Source of the DNA: Marinobacter xestospongiae
GTDB taxonomy: Bacteria; Pseudomonadota; Gammaproteobacteria; Pseudomonadales; Oleiphilaceae
Assembly: GCF_023156385.1 (NCBI RefSeq)
Contig: NZ_JAKZAK010000002.1
Span: 186,001-250,000, forward strand
Length of the DNA stretch: 64,000 nucleotides
Reading direction: 5' to 3'
In this document: positions 44,232 to 51,930 of the stretch, in pieces
Layout: each line of letters starts with the position of its first letter
Numbering within the stretch: the stretch's first letter is position 1
Made by a program: the position numbers and the translations under genes
The notes under the pieces: model-generated
Database searches by the model: none
What the model was told of the DNA's origin: nothing
What the model saw: only the letters and a program-made list of their open reading frames with translations

Positions 44232-45257
44232 TCAGGACAACCAGCCGAAGCGGTCTTCCACTCGACCGAACTGCAGGTCGGTCAGGGCCTGGCGAAGCTT
44301 CTGGGTGTGCGGACCCATGCTGCCGTCGCCAACCACCAGGCGCTCACCACGGCACAGCAGGTAACCAACACCGGACAACACCGCGGCAGTGCCGGACAGG
44401 AACGCCTCACCATCCTTGATCCAGTCCTGGATATCGTCAACGGTAAAGTCCTCTTCGCGAACCTCGTAGCCCAGGTCTTTTGCCACGGTGATCACCGAAT
44501 CCCGGGTAACACCGTCAAGGAACGAGGGCGCCAGCGGTTTGGTCAGCAGGCAGTTGTCCTTGAGCAGGAAGAAGTTGGATGCGCCGGTTTCCTGAACGTC
44601 ACCGCCAGGGCAGAACAGCACCTGATCCGCGCCTTCGTTCTCCCGCGCTTCAATCACTTGCCGCAGGGCAGCAGCGTAGTTGCCACCGGTCTTGGTCTGG
44701 CCGGTACCGGGTGCGCAGCGCATGGCTTCCTCTTCCACCTTAATGGTCAGCGCCTTGGCGCCACCGGTGAAATAGTCACCCACCGGCGAGCCCAGCACGT
44801 ACAGCAGGGCATCACGGGACGGTGCGCCGGCGGCACCAATGTTCGCCTCGGTGCCGATTAGCGTTGGCCGCAGATACAGCGCCTTGGGCGGCTCCGGCAT
44901 TTCGGCGTCACACTCCGCCAGCATCTCACGGACCATGCTTTCCACCACCTGTTCACCGGGGAACGGCAGGTACAGCTGCTTGGCGCTGCGGCCGAAGCGG
45001 GCCATGTGACGATCCAGCCGGAACACACGGGTGTGACCATCCGGCGTACGGTAGGCTTTCATACCCTCGAAACAGGTACTGGCGTAATGCAGGACGTGAG
45101 CAGCAGGATGCAGGGAAATCGGCGCCACCGGCACAACCCTGGCCGGCTGCCAGACACCGTCAATGCATTCGGCCACCGCCATCTTCGAAATAAACTCTGT
45201 TCCAAAGGCCCCGGTCTGCCGTGGTGCCTGTGCCTTGTTGGGGGACGAATCCGCCAT
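44232..45257 (-). CDS. ilvE: Branched-chain amino acid aminotransferase
   Basis: Pyridoxal-phosphate enzyme of 341 aa that transfers amino groups between glutamate and Leu, Ile or Val keto acids. It is of the longer (type II) class: LHPAAHVLHYASTCFEGMKAYRT near 45-67, RLDRHMARF, YLRPTLIGTEANIG, and the PLP-lysine region GQTKTGGNYAAALRQVIEA near 190-208, followed by EGADQVLFCPGGDVQETGASNFF. The ATG at 45257 has GGAGGAG upstream; the extension to 45305 is not used. Monocistronic and upstream of nothing in the same direction. Confidence 0.93.
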   Translation of the reverse strand: MADSSPNKAQAPRQTGAFGTEFISKMAVAECIDGVWQPARVVPVAPISLHPAAHVLHYASTCFEGMKAYRTPDGHTRVFRLDRHMARFGRSAKQLYLPFPGEQVVESMVREMLAECDAEMPEPPKALYLRPTLIGTEANIGAAGAPSRDALLYVLGSPVGDYFTGGAKALTIKVEEEAMRCAPGTGQTKTGGNYAAALRQVIEARENEGADQVLFCPGGDVQETGASNFFLLKDNCLLTKPLAPSFLDGVTRDSVITVAKDLGYEVREEDFTVDDIQDWIKDGEAFLSGTAAVLSGVGYLLCRGERLVVGDGSMGPHTQKLRQALTDLQFGRVEDRFGWLS

Positions 45258-45377
45258 TCTCTGCTCCTCCCGATACGCAACCTGATGTCTTGATAAGCCC
45301 ACCATTATGACCCTTCATGGCCCGGAAAAACAGATACAGAGGCTGTTGGTTAAGGCAGTACACCTTCATCAAACAGA

Positions 45378-45860
45378 TCAACTCTGGCCGTTTTCTGCTC
45401 GCAAAAGGTCTGCGGAGGTCAGCTGAAAGAACCGCTCCGGCGGGCGATAACACTCCGGCAACTGATCACTGCCCCACTGCGCCAGGGCCTGCATCACCGG
45501 CAGCAGCGCCGCGCCCCGGGAAGTGAAGTGGTACTCGTAGCGACGCGGTCGCTCCTGGTAGAGCACTTTGCGGATTAGACCATGGTCGGAGAGCTTGCGT
45601 AGCCGGCTGGCCAGGATGTTGGTGGGAATCGCTTCCGCCACCTCACTGAACTGGCCGTAGCGATGCCGACCCAGCGCCATCTCCCGCAGGATTACCAGAC
45701 TCCAGCGATCCCCCACCAACTCCAGGCCCCGGGCCAGTGGGCAGTACTGGCCTGCTGACCGGGTGTCATCCGGCACCGATGAGCGATCGACAGGTTCGGC
45801 CAGATCGGCGCGTTGAGTGGTCGCAGAGTTCGGGTCAGGAGAGGAGCTGGGAGAGGTCAT
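45378..45860 (-). CDS. HxlR-family transcriptional regulator
   Basis: A 160-aa winged-helix regulator. After a Ser/Pro/Asp-rich N-terminal tail of about 37 residues, the HxlR pattern is clear: CPLARGLELVGDRWSLVILREMALG, then FSEVAEAIPTNILASRLRKLSDHGLIRKVLY and YEYHFTSRGAALLPVMQAL. The single N-terminal Cys (about residue 40) corresponds to the redox-sensing Cys of some relatives. It is divergent from an HD-domain gene with two perfect inverted repeats between them, so it probably regulates that gene and itself. Confidence 0.92.
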   Translation of the reverse strand: MTSPSSSPDPNSATTQRADLAEPVDRSSVPDDTRSAGQYCPLARGLELVGDRWSLVILREMALGRHRYGQFSEVAEAIPTNILASRLRKLSDHGLIRKVLYQERPRRYEYHFTSRGAALLPVMQALAQWGSDQLPECYRPPERFFQLTSADLLRAENGQS

Positions 45861-45887
45861 GGTTGCAGTTTAGAGGCACCAATAGTC

Positions 45888-45941
45888 ACTTGCAATACGC
45901 AAGTCATCTAGCGACACTAAAGAAACTTTCAAAATGAAAGT
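45888..45941. promoter_or_regulatory. Two inverted repeats between the HxlR and HD-domain genes
   Basis: ACTTGC-N5-GCAAGT (45888-45904) and ACTTTCA-N3-TGAAAGT (45925-45941) are both perfect dyads in the 117-bp intergenic region. The first resembles the size and symmetry of HxlR operators. Either or both could be the regulator's site. Confidence 0.55.
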
Positions 45942-45977
45942 GACCTGTTCCGACAAAGCAAGTACTAGGAGACAACC

Positions 45978-46757
45978 ATGCTCGGCCCTACCCCAGGCTC
46001 ACACCACTGGAGCGAACGCACCAACGGTGCCATGACCACCCGCGAGAAGGCACACGTTATCTGGCAACTGATCCGCACTCAGGTCGACGAGCAGGCCAGC
46101 CGGCTGTGCTATCGCCTCAACCTGTCTCCAGCCCGTCGGCGCAAGGTTTCACTGGAGGCTATCCGACGCCCGGACACCGGATTTTCCCGCGAGTGCGAGG
46201 AATTGGCAGCCAGCCGCTATTCCCCCGCGCTGCTGGCGCATTGTTACCGCACCTGGCTGATGGGCGCGGTAGTGGGCCAGGCGCTGGCGATCGAGGCCGA
46301 CCCGGAACAGCTCTACATCGCCTGTCTGCTGCACGACCTGGGCCTGACCGCCCCCAACCTCGACTGCGCCTGCGACACCGGTTTCCAGATCCTTGGTGCC
46401 CGGGAAGCCTGGCGACTGGCCAAGGGACAGCAATGGAGTGATGACGACGCCAGCCGGCTGTACGAGGCCATCAGCTACCACCTCAACCCCTGGCTCAGCG
46501 CCCGCCACCACTCAGCCGAGGCACTGCTGCTCAAGTACGGCGCCCACATGGACGTCGCTGGCGCCTACCGGCACCTGGTGCCAGAGCCTCTGCATCAGCA
46601 GATCCACCACCGCCACCCCCGCCACGGGTTCCGTGAGGAGATCGTCACGTCCATCGATCAGACTCCGCACCGCCCGGGCAGCCACGCCCACTTCCTACGC
46701 CGCTGCGGCTTCAGCAAGCTGGCCGCCAATAACCCCCTGGACCAGCGACTGCGTTAA
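45978..46757 (+). CDS. HD-domain hydrolase, cyanamide-hydratase-like
   Basis: A 259-aa predicted metal-dependent enzyme. The HD core reads LAHCYRTWLMGAVVGQAL (H88), then ACLLHDLGLT (H119, D120), GAREAWRLAKG and YEAISYHLNPWLS, the order seen in cyanamide-hydratase-like HD proteins. That resemblance is from pattern, and the substrate is unknown. AGGAG lies six bases before the ATG at 45978. It is divergent from hxlR-type and convergent with tmpB, the two stop codons sharing a TTAA. The C-terminal region (HHRHPRHGF) is unusually His-rich and may bind metal. Confidence 0.75.
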   Translation: MLGPTPGSHHWSERTNGAMTTREKAHVIWQLIRTQVDEQASRLCYRLNLSPARRRKVSLEAIRRPDTGFSRECEELAASRYSPALLAHCYRTWLMGAVVGQALAIEADPEQLYIACLLHDLGLTAPNLDCACDTGFQILGAREAWRLAKGQQWSDDDASRLYEAISYHLNPWLSARHHSAEALLLKYGAHMDVAGAYRHLVPEPLHQQIHHRHPRHGFREEIVTSIDQTPHRPGSHAHFLRRCGFSKLAANNPLDQRLR

Positions 46758-47323
46758 GACGTCACCAATGATGCCAGCAACGGCCGAAAATGGCTGAACG
46801 GCGGATACGCCCGCTCAGGGTCCTTACCCTCATCATCCCAGTGGCGCACCCGCACACAGGCCTCCAGATAGGGATTGGTTCGGAACGCCGCTACTTCGGC
46901 CTCGTTCATCGGCCCGCCCTGCAGCTCCAGGGTATACACCGATGCATCCGACAGCCGCTGGAAGTAAGCCGGGTCCACCGCGCACAGGTAGCGTTTGGTG
47001 GCAACATGCTGGCGAATGGGCTCAACCACCTCGGGGGGGAAGAAGCGGGCCAGGAAGTTGGCGCCAGCTTCCTCGTGGTAGTTGTTGGTGCCTTCCATCA
47101 GAACATCGTCCGGTATCTCATTGGTGTAATGTCCGAGATCGTGCAACAAGGCCGCGGCCACCATCGCGGCCGGCGCACCGTCGCGTTCGGCGCAAGCCGC
47201 GGCCTGGAGCATGTGCTGGGCCATCGACACCGCCTCGCCCAGGTACGACTCCGCGCCCCGACGCAAGAAGATGCCTTCAATGAAATCCACAATGGTGTCC
47301 CGGGTTGGCAATGGCTGAGTCAT
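46754..47323 (-). CDS. tmpB: HD-domain mixed-valent di-iron oxygenase, TmpB/PhnZ-like
   Basis: Predicted to cleave the C-P bond of (R)-1-hydroxy-2-(trimethylamino)ethylphosphonate to glycine betaine and phosphate. The 189-aa protein has the PhnZ-type ligand set: Tyr27 and Glu30 (YLGE), His37, His61-Asp62 (LLHDLGH), His83 (NYHEE), His106 (IRQHVATKRYLC) and an Asp in the C-terminal VRHWDDEGK. The ATG at 47323 overlaps the tmpA stop (ATGA); an apparent extension to 47827 is a shadow of tmpA. The link to TMAEP rather than 2-aminoethylphosphonate rests on the partner gene, a GBBH-like dioxygenase. Confidence 0.83.
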   Translation of the reverse strand: MTQPLPTRDTIVDFIEGIFLRRGAESYLGEAVSMAQHMLQAAACAERDGAPAAMVAAALLHDLGHYTNEIPDDVLMEGTNNYHEEAGANFLARFFPPEVVEPIRQHVATKRYLCAVDPAYFQRLSDASVYTLELQGGPMNEAEVAAFRTNPYLEACVRVRHWDDEGKDPERAYPPFSHFRPLLASLVTS

Positions 47324-48477
47324 ATCGCTCTCCCCATGGCGGCTGGCCGGGTTTCCCGTTGCAACACGGCCAGGGTGCTGTAGAGACCATCCAGGTCGGC
47401 ATAGGCGCCCTGGAGATGGCGCTCGCCGCCGGCCTGATAGCCGGTGCGGGCGTGCATGATTCGGGTATTGTCGAACACCATCAGATCGCCCGGGTTGAGC
47501 CGGAACGTCAGTTTCAGCTCTGGCCGCTCGAGAATGCGGGCATAGTGTCGGTAAGCCCGATAGAACGGCTTGATAACCGCCGGGGGCAGCATGATCGTAT
47601 CGATGGAGCGGTTGTTGTAACGCACCTTGGTGATCCGCCCGCGATCGTCCAGCTCGATCATCGGCACCCGCGAGCGCAGATCCGTCGAGGCATCCTGAAA
47701 ACGGTAGTTGAGATAGTGACCGGTCAGCAGTTCGAAATCCTCCGGTGCCTCTTCCCTCAGAATGGCGGCGGCGCGAAAGCCATCCACCAGAATCGAGTCG
47801 CCGCCTTCGGTGGAACTCGCCAGGCAATGCAGCAACTGCACGGTCGGCACCGGATCACGATAGGGATTATCGGCATGACAGCCCAGCCCCAGGTTGCTGA
47901 ACGCTAGGTTGTTGGGGTCCACCACCGAGCGCACGTCGAATAACTCGCCGTAGTTGGTCTCACGGACGAAACCGAAACTGCGGATGACGTCCAACACCGC
48001 CCCACTCTCACAGGGCACGTTGCCGAGCAGCGCAAAGCCCAGCGTCTGCACCGACTGCAGGCAGTCCCGACGGACTTCCCGTGAATGGCCATACTCGTCA
48101 TAGTCTGTCTTGGCCACGCCACCGCTGAAGCAGCTGGCCTGCCATAGGGTCTTGGCAGATTCGGACCGGTCATCCCAGGGTTCGTTCAGGGTGTAGCAGT
48201 GACGTCGCAACCACTGCGCCTCAAAGATAGAGCGGTGGCCATCCGGCTCAAAGACCACCTCCAACCGATCCTCAGACAGGCGATTGACCTGCCCGATCGA
48301 CAACGACTCCGAAAAGTCGCTGACATTGACCAGACGCTGACCGTTGGCCGGGTGGCGGCTCGCCGACATCTGGCAATGGTCCCGCAACCACAAAGCATAG
48401 AACCCACTTTGCTGGCCGTCCGCCCACTCGATCACCAGCTCGTCCGGCACAAACCGGACTTCTTTCAACATACTCAC
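47320..48477 (-). CDS. tmpA: 2-(trimethylamino)ethylphosphonate dioxygenase, TmpA-like (gamma-butyrobetaine hydroxylase family)
   Basis: Predicted Fe(II)/2-oxoglutarate oxygenase of 385 aa that hydroxylates the quaternary-amine phosphonate ahead of TmpB. An N-terminal zinc-binding domain (about 10-95: YALWLRDHCQ, RHPANGQR, WLRRHC) precedes the TauD-type core with the facial triad His201-x-Asp203 (GCHADNPYRDP) and His342 (IMHARTG), and Arg353 as the likely 2-oxoglutarate ligand. A GTG start at 48477 has GAGGAG six bases before it. True gamma-butyrobetaine hydroxylase is the main alternative; the TmpB-type partner makes the phosphonate role preferable. Confidence 0.82.
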   Translation of the reverse strand: MSMLKEVRFVPDELVIEWADGQQSGFYALWLRDHCQMSASRHPANGQRLVNVSDFSESLSIGQVNRLSEDRLEVVFEPDGHRSIFEAQWLRRHCYTLNEPWDDRSESAKTLWQASCFSGGVAKTDYDEYGHSREVRRDCLQSVQTLGFALLGNVPCESGAVLDVIRSFGFVRETNYGELFDVRSVVDPNNLAFSNLGLGCHADNPYRDPVPTVQLLHCLASSTEGGDSILVDGFRAAAILREEAPEDFELLTGHYLNYRFQDASTDLRSRVPMIELDDRGRITKVRYNNRSIDTIMLPPAVIKPFYRAYRHYARILERPELKLTFRLNPGDLMVFDNTRIMHARTGYQAGGERHLQGAYADLDGLYSTLAVLQRETRPAAMGRAI

Positions 48478-48550
48478 AGCGTTCTCCTCAACGTGTCTTC
48501 CGGGGGCTGCTCAGCTCAAGAAGCTGAAAGCCAACTATCAGGAAAACTTA

Positions 48551-48576
48551 TTCACAGAAGATGTCACTTCTGTGAA
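48551..48576. promoter_or_regulatory. Perfect 10-bp dyad between tmpA and its LysR regulator
   Basis: TTCACAGAAG and CTTCTGTGAA are exactly complementary with a 6-nt spacer. The site lies 74 bases before tmpA and 81 before the LysR gene. It is the obvious candidate operator for this pair. Confidence 0.65.
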
Positions 48577-48656
48577 ATCACCGCAGAGTTGTTGATAAAA
48601 GGCTAGCAAACGGATAGACATACCAGACAAGCTGAAACAGTGAGTTAGATTTTCTT

Positions 48657-49547
48657 ATGGAAAGAGGCACCTTGCCCTCACTGAACGCCCTCCGGGCCTT
48701 CGAAGCCGCCGCCCGTTATGAGAGCCTCACCCAGGCTGCCCGGGAACTGGGTGTCAGCCAGGCCGCTGTCAGCCAGCAGGTCAGGCTGCTGGAAGACCAC
48801 CTGGGGCAACCGCTGTTCCTGCGCCACCCCCGCCGTCTTGAGCTTACCGACACCGGCCGGGCCTATCTGCCCATCCTCAGCACAGCGCTTACAACTCTGC
48901 GGGAAGGAACCCAGGCGCTGTTCGGTGACGACGCCCAACGCCCACTGACGGTTCGGGTTGCCGGTAGCTTTGCCCGTCAGTGGCTGGTGCCCAGGCTGCC
49001 CGAACTCTACCGCAAGCAGCCCAGCCTACGACTGCGCCTGCTGGCCATCACCTGGCCCTCACAACACACCCTGGAAGGCGCTGACCTGGAGATCGCCAAT
49101 GGCTATGGCGACTGGCAGGGACTGGAGGTGGAACGCCTGACCCGGGAACACTGGTTGGTGGTGGCCGCCCCCGGATTCCCGATCCGGCATGGCGCGGCCG
49201 ATCTGAAAACACGGCTGCACAGCCTGCCCCGGATTGCGGTGCAGGGCTATCGCGAGACCTGGCAGCAGTGGCAGCAACAGGCGAACATCGCCGGCACCCT
49301 GCCCGAACCGATCATGGAAACCGACACCACCAGCCTCGCCATTGAAGCTGCCAAGGCCGGTCTCGGTCTGCTGCTGGTGCGGTCACTGCTGGTGGAGCAG
49401 GCCCTGGCGGATGGGTCGCTGGTGCAGGCCAGCCCGGTCACGCTGGCCAGCGATGGCGGTCATTACCTGGTTCGGGAAGCCGGACGCCTCGTCCGCCCCG
49501 GAGAAGCGGCATTCTGCCAATGGCTCAGGCAGGAGCTGGGTGGGTAA
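48657..49547 (+). CDS. LysR-family regulator (GcvA-like), probable tmpAB controller
   Basis: A 296-aa regulator with a GcvA-type HTH (LPSLNALRAFEAAARYESLTQAARELGVSQAAVSQQVRLLEDHLG, residues 6-50 read in blocks) and a co-inducer domain (LTVRVAGSFARQWLVPRLPELYRK; DLEIANGYGDW). It is divergent from tmpA across 179 bases that carry a perfect dyad. LysR-type control is described for tmp loci in other bacteria to my recollection, but here it is inferred from position. The other GcvA-like regulator in the window (18463) is a distant paralogue. Confidence 0.9.
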   Translation: MERGTLPSLNALRAFEAAARYESLTQAARELGVSQAAVSQQVRLLEDHLGQPLFLRHPRRLELTDTGRAYLPILSTALTTLREGTQALFGDDAQRPLTVRVAGSFARQWLVPRLPELYRKQPSLRLRLLAITWPSQHTLEGADLEIANGYGDWQGLEVERLTREHWLVVAAPGFPIRHGAADLKTRLHSLPRIAVQGYRETWQQWQQQANIAGTLPEPIMETDTTSLAIEAAKAGLGLLLVRSLLVEQALADGSLVQASPVTLASDGGHYLVREAGRLVRPGEAAFCQWLRQELGG

Positions 49548-49588
49548 AAGAACAGACGGGCGCCATTGCAAGGCGAATGGATAGCGAG

Positions 49589-49768
49589 CTAGGAGCCCAG
49601 ATAGTGATGCAGCAACTGAATCACCAACAGCAACGCCAGGGCGGGAAAGAAGAATCGACGGTAACGGGCCAACTGCTGACCATTGTCTCTGGGGGCGTAG
49701 CGTTCAATCAGGGGTACGATTACGACCAGTACCACAAACAGGACTGCAAGAATCGTCAATAACACCAT
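49589..49768 (-). CDS. Small membrane protein, 59 aa (below the usual length cutoff)
   Basis: Reading the minus strand from ATG 49768 gives MVLLTILAVLFVVLVVIVPL, then a short polar stretch with basic residues, then FFFPALALLLVIQLLHHYLG, ending in a Ser and TAG. Two hydrophobic helices joined by a charged loop (about residues 22-38) make a convincing hairpin membrane protein. AAGGAAG lies a little upstream of the start. It is between the LysR gene (convergent) and the PEP-CTERM protein gene (same strand). Function unknown. Confidence 0.65.
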   Translation of the reverse strand: MVLLTILAVLFVVLVVIVPLIERYAPRDNGQQLARYRRFFFPALALLLVIQLLHHYLGS

Positions 49769-49854
49769 GGCACCGGGCTTCCTTGTATGGCCGAACTACA
49801 TTGCCCTGCCAGTGTAAGGGAGGCACAGAAGCCGCGACAACCGCCGGCACCCCT

Positions 49855-49890
49855 CCCGGCGAAATGCCGGGCAGCCACAAGACTGCCCGG
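49855..49890. terminator. Overlapping hairpins downstream of the PEP-CTERM gene
   Basis: CCGGGCAG-N8-CTGCCCGG (49867-49890) and CCCGGC-N5-GCCGGG (49855-49871) are both perfect but share bases, so only one can form at a time. They lie 16 bases after the gene's stop. No T-run follows, so this is at best a weak intrinsic terminator. Confidence 0.5.
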
Positions 49891-49905
49891 CCGGTGATAT
49901 TCCAA

Positions 49906-50823
49906 TCAGGCCTGGGTTCTGCGACGACGCAGATACAGACCGGTCAGACCAAGTCCGAACAACGCCAGGGAGCCAGGTTCTGGCACCGGGTCACCCGGAT
50001 CGTTGGGGTCCTGGTTGGTGATCTCTTCCACCTTGATGTCCACGAAAGACTGGGTGAAGGAGTCGGCGTCCAGGCCACCACTGCGCAGGATATTGAGGTT
50101 CCAGGCGGCCCCGCCGGTGGCGGTGGCCAGATCCACGTAGTCCGTTTTGGTGGTGCCAAATCCGCTGCCAATGGTGCCTTGGCCGGCGCATTCGGTGTAG
50201 CCACCGCTGCCATCGGCCTCGTAACCATTACTGTCGCTGTCGATACCGATGGCGCCGGTGGTGCTGGGCGAACAGCCGAAGTTGTTGTTGACCACTACGT
50301 TCAACAGAGCGCCCAAGCCGCCCATATCAGACAACAACCCGTTAGCGGTGAGGGTATCGCCAAAGGGAGCGTCCCGGTCCTCATCCGTCACCAGCACAAA
50401 GTTGACCGCGCTGTCGGAGCGGAAGCTGAGATTGTTGATGGCCCAGTCGATGGCGCTCCAGCCATCTTCAAAACCACCACTGGCTACCAGGGAGCTGGTA
50501 GCGGTCGCAAACTGGGCTGCGGAACCCCAGTTCTGGATACCGCCGGTGCCGGCGTCCATGTCATGGGGGTGAGGTGCCTGGCCAGTGCCATGCAATGATG
50601 AACCAAAGCCCACCAGGGAATACTGGTTGGCCTGGGAACCACCGACACCTTTAGCCTGCAAGCCACTTTCGAGGCTGGAGATCATGTTGCCGAGCCAGGT
50701 ATGCTCGCCGGCCATGGAACCGGATTCGTCCACCAGAAAAACCACGTCGGCGCTGATGGGCGCCGCAAGGGAGGATGTACTGGCCAACGCCAGAGCAGCT
50801 CCCAGTGCAAGAGTGTGTTTCAT
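49906..50823 (-). CDS. Secreted VWA-domain protein with PEP-CTERM sorting signal
   Basis: A 305-aa exported protein. Signal peptide about 1-20, then a von Willebrand A domain with the metal-ion-dependent adhesion site DESGS (D32, S34, S36) and a second acidic site in LVTDEDRD. The C-terminus ends in VPEPGSLALFGLGLTGLYLRRRR, the classic PEP-CTERM signal: Pro-Glu-Pro, a hydrophobic helix and an Arg cluster, recognised by exosortase and removed during export. The exosortase itself is not in this window. A sigma-54-like promoter lies upstream, and AAAGGAG precedes the ATG. Such proteins are associated with extracellular polysaccharide and floc matrices. Confidence 0.92.
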   Translation of the reverse strand: MKHTLALGAALALASTSSLAAPISADVVFLVDESGSMAGEHTWLGNMISSLESGLQAKGVGGSQANQYSLVGFGSSLHGTGQAPHPHDMDAGTGGIQNWGSAAQFATATSSLVASGGFEDGWSAIDWAINNLSFRSDSAVNFVLVTDEDRDAPFGDTLTANGLLSDMGGLGALLNVVVNNNFGCSPSTTGAIGIDSDSNGYEADGSGGYTECAGQGTIGSGFGTTKTDYVDLATATGGAAWNLNILRSGGLDADSFTQSFVDIKVEEITNQDPNDPGDPVPEPGSLALFGLGLTGLYLRRRRTQA

Positions 50824-50873
50824 TCGTCTATCTCCTTTATGGGTCTTATTACTGCTGCCTGCACTTAAGCTTT

Positions 50874-50889
50874 AGCAAGAACCCGACCA
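50874..50889 (-). promoter_or_regulatory. Sigma-54-type promoter upstream of the PEP-CTERM gene
   Basis: On the minus strand the 16-mer TGGTCGGGTTCTTGCT has GG and GC elements at exactly the -24/-12 spacing of RpoN promoters (consensus TGG-N9-TTGCW). It is 51-66 bases upstream of the ATG, leaving a leader of about 40 bases. Known PEP-CTERM genes in other bacteria are RpoN-dependent through PrsK/PrsR, which fits. Confidence 0.6.
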
Positions 50890-50981
50890 GAAGCATTTTT
50901 CTCAATAATTACTGCTAGATAGACGATTTAAAACACGACACTCTGTTAGCTGCGTAAACAATGCCGACATATCCTTCAGGA

Positions 50982-51170
50982 TCAGCGACGGCGGCGTGAT
51001 TGCGCCAGACAACGCAACACGATCCGCTCCGCCGCCAGCCGCTCGCAGGCGGCTATGGCCAGATCCCGCTCCAGCCGCAATCGCCGCAACTGGTGATGCA
51101 CTTGCCCTGGGTGCGCCACGTCCGTTTTCCGCACACCACTCGCCCGCGCTATTGATTCGCCTGTTGCCAT
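50982..51170 (-). CDS. Small Arg-rich hypothetical protein, 62 aa
   Basis: Begins at ATG 51170 with AGGAGG nine bases upstream. The second half is a basic amphipathic helix pattern (LRRLRLERDLAIAACERLAAERIVLR) ending in four arginines. An in-frame start at 51203 lacks a ribosome site. The good Shine-Dalgarno sequence is the main support; I do not recognise the family. A random ORF in GC-rich DNA cannot be excluded. Confidence 0.45.
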   Translation of the reverse strand: MATGESIARASGVRKTDVAHPGQVHHQLRRLRLERDLAIAACERLAAERIVLRCLAQSRRRR

Positions 51171-51299
51171 AACCCCTGCCCTCCTGATCGCCAGTGATAC
51201 CAACGCTCGATGCGTCGTAACTGCAAACAGGCTACAGGCGGATTCGGGCCAGCCAGAGGCACAGTGGTGATGAATTGTGGCGAGAATCGGGGGAGAGAG

Positions 51300-51326
51300 G
51301 CAGCCACCGAGCGTTTCGGTGGCTGC
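51300..51326. terminator. Perfect 11-bp hairpin after the DUF4870 gene
   Basis: GCAGCCACCGA pairs exactly with TCGGTGGCTGC around a 5-nt loop, 13 bases beyond the DUF4870 stop. It lacks a T-run on either side but is well placed to end transcription or protect the mRNA. Confidence 0.5.
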
Positions 51327-51338
51327 GAACAGCAGGGC

Positions 51339-51809
51339 TTACTTGATCAGGTGGAGAATGTAGGGCATACGGAAAGTTTCGCCCTTGGTGGTGGCAACCA
51401 ATCCAAGTATGCAAACCACGATGTGCAGAATACCGATGATCGGGAACAGCAAGACACCGATTACGACAAAACTCAGAACAATAGCCACCATGGATGCGAT
51501 GAATGAGGTAATCGACCAATTCAGCGCTTCCTTGGCATGATCCAGTACATAGGGATCGTCTTTCTTGACGATGTACAGCACCAGGCAGGGAATGAAGCCA
51601 AAGAAAAAGGTACCAATCCAGTTCAACAGCGCCAGGTTGCGGGAATCCTGACTGGGTTCCGACAGCCCGGTACCGGCAGCAGACTCCGTCTGGGCCTGGT
51701 TTTGTGCTTGGGCTTGAGCCTGAGGCTCTGGCTGTGCAGCGGGGGCGGCCTGCGGCTTGGGCTCCGGCTGCTCAGGGGACGACGGTGATTGCGGCGAGGG
51801 GTCAGACAT
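51339..51809 (-). CDS. DUF4870 (Tic20-like) membrane protein
   Basis: A 156-aa protein. Residues 1-45 are a low-complexity tail rich in Pro, Glu, Gln and Ala with repeated Ala-Gln pairs. Residues about 58-156 carry three or four membrane helices in the DUF4870 pattern: LALLNWIGTFFFGFIPCLVLYIVKKDDPYVLDHAKEALNW (in blocks), FVVIGVLLFPIIGILHIVVCILG. AAAGGAG precedes the ATG at 51809; the extension to 51965 is a shadow. Function unknown. The lipid-kinase gene lies upstream on the same strand, 121 bases away. Confidence 0.85.
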   Translation of the reverse strand: MSDPSPQSPSSPEQPEPKPQAAPAAQPEPQAQAQAQNQAQTESAAGTGLSEPSQDSRNLALLNWIGTFFFGFIPCLVLYIVKKDDPYVLDHAKEALNWSITSFIASMVAIVLSFVVIGVLLFPIIGILHIVVCILGLVATTKGETFRMPYILHLIK

Positions 51810-51930
51810 ATCTACTCCTTTTGATGGGGACCATATCCTTTGCGGCCATGGCATTACGCCTTTGCCCTGACCAGGCACTGGCCAGGCGAGGCAGGCCCCT
51901 ACTATACGGCAGACCCGCGGGCTTGAAAAT

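Noticed and set aside
46754..47827. 357-codon version of the tmpB frame
   Set aside because: The first 168 codons are an out-of-frame shadow of tmpA; the ATG overlapping the tmpA stop is the real start.
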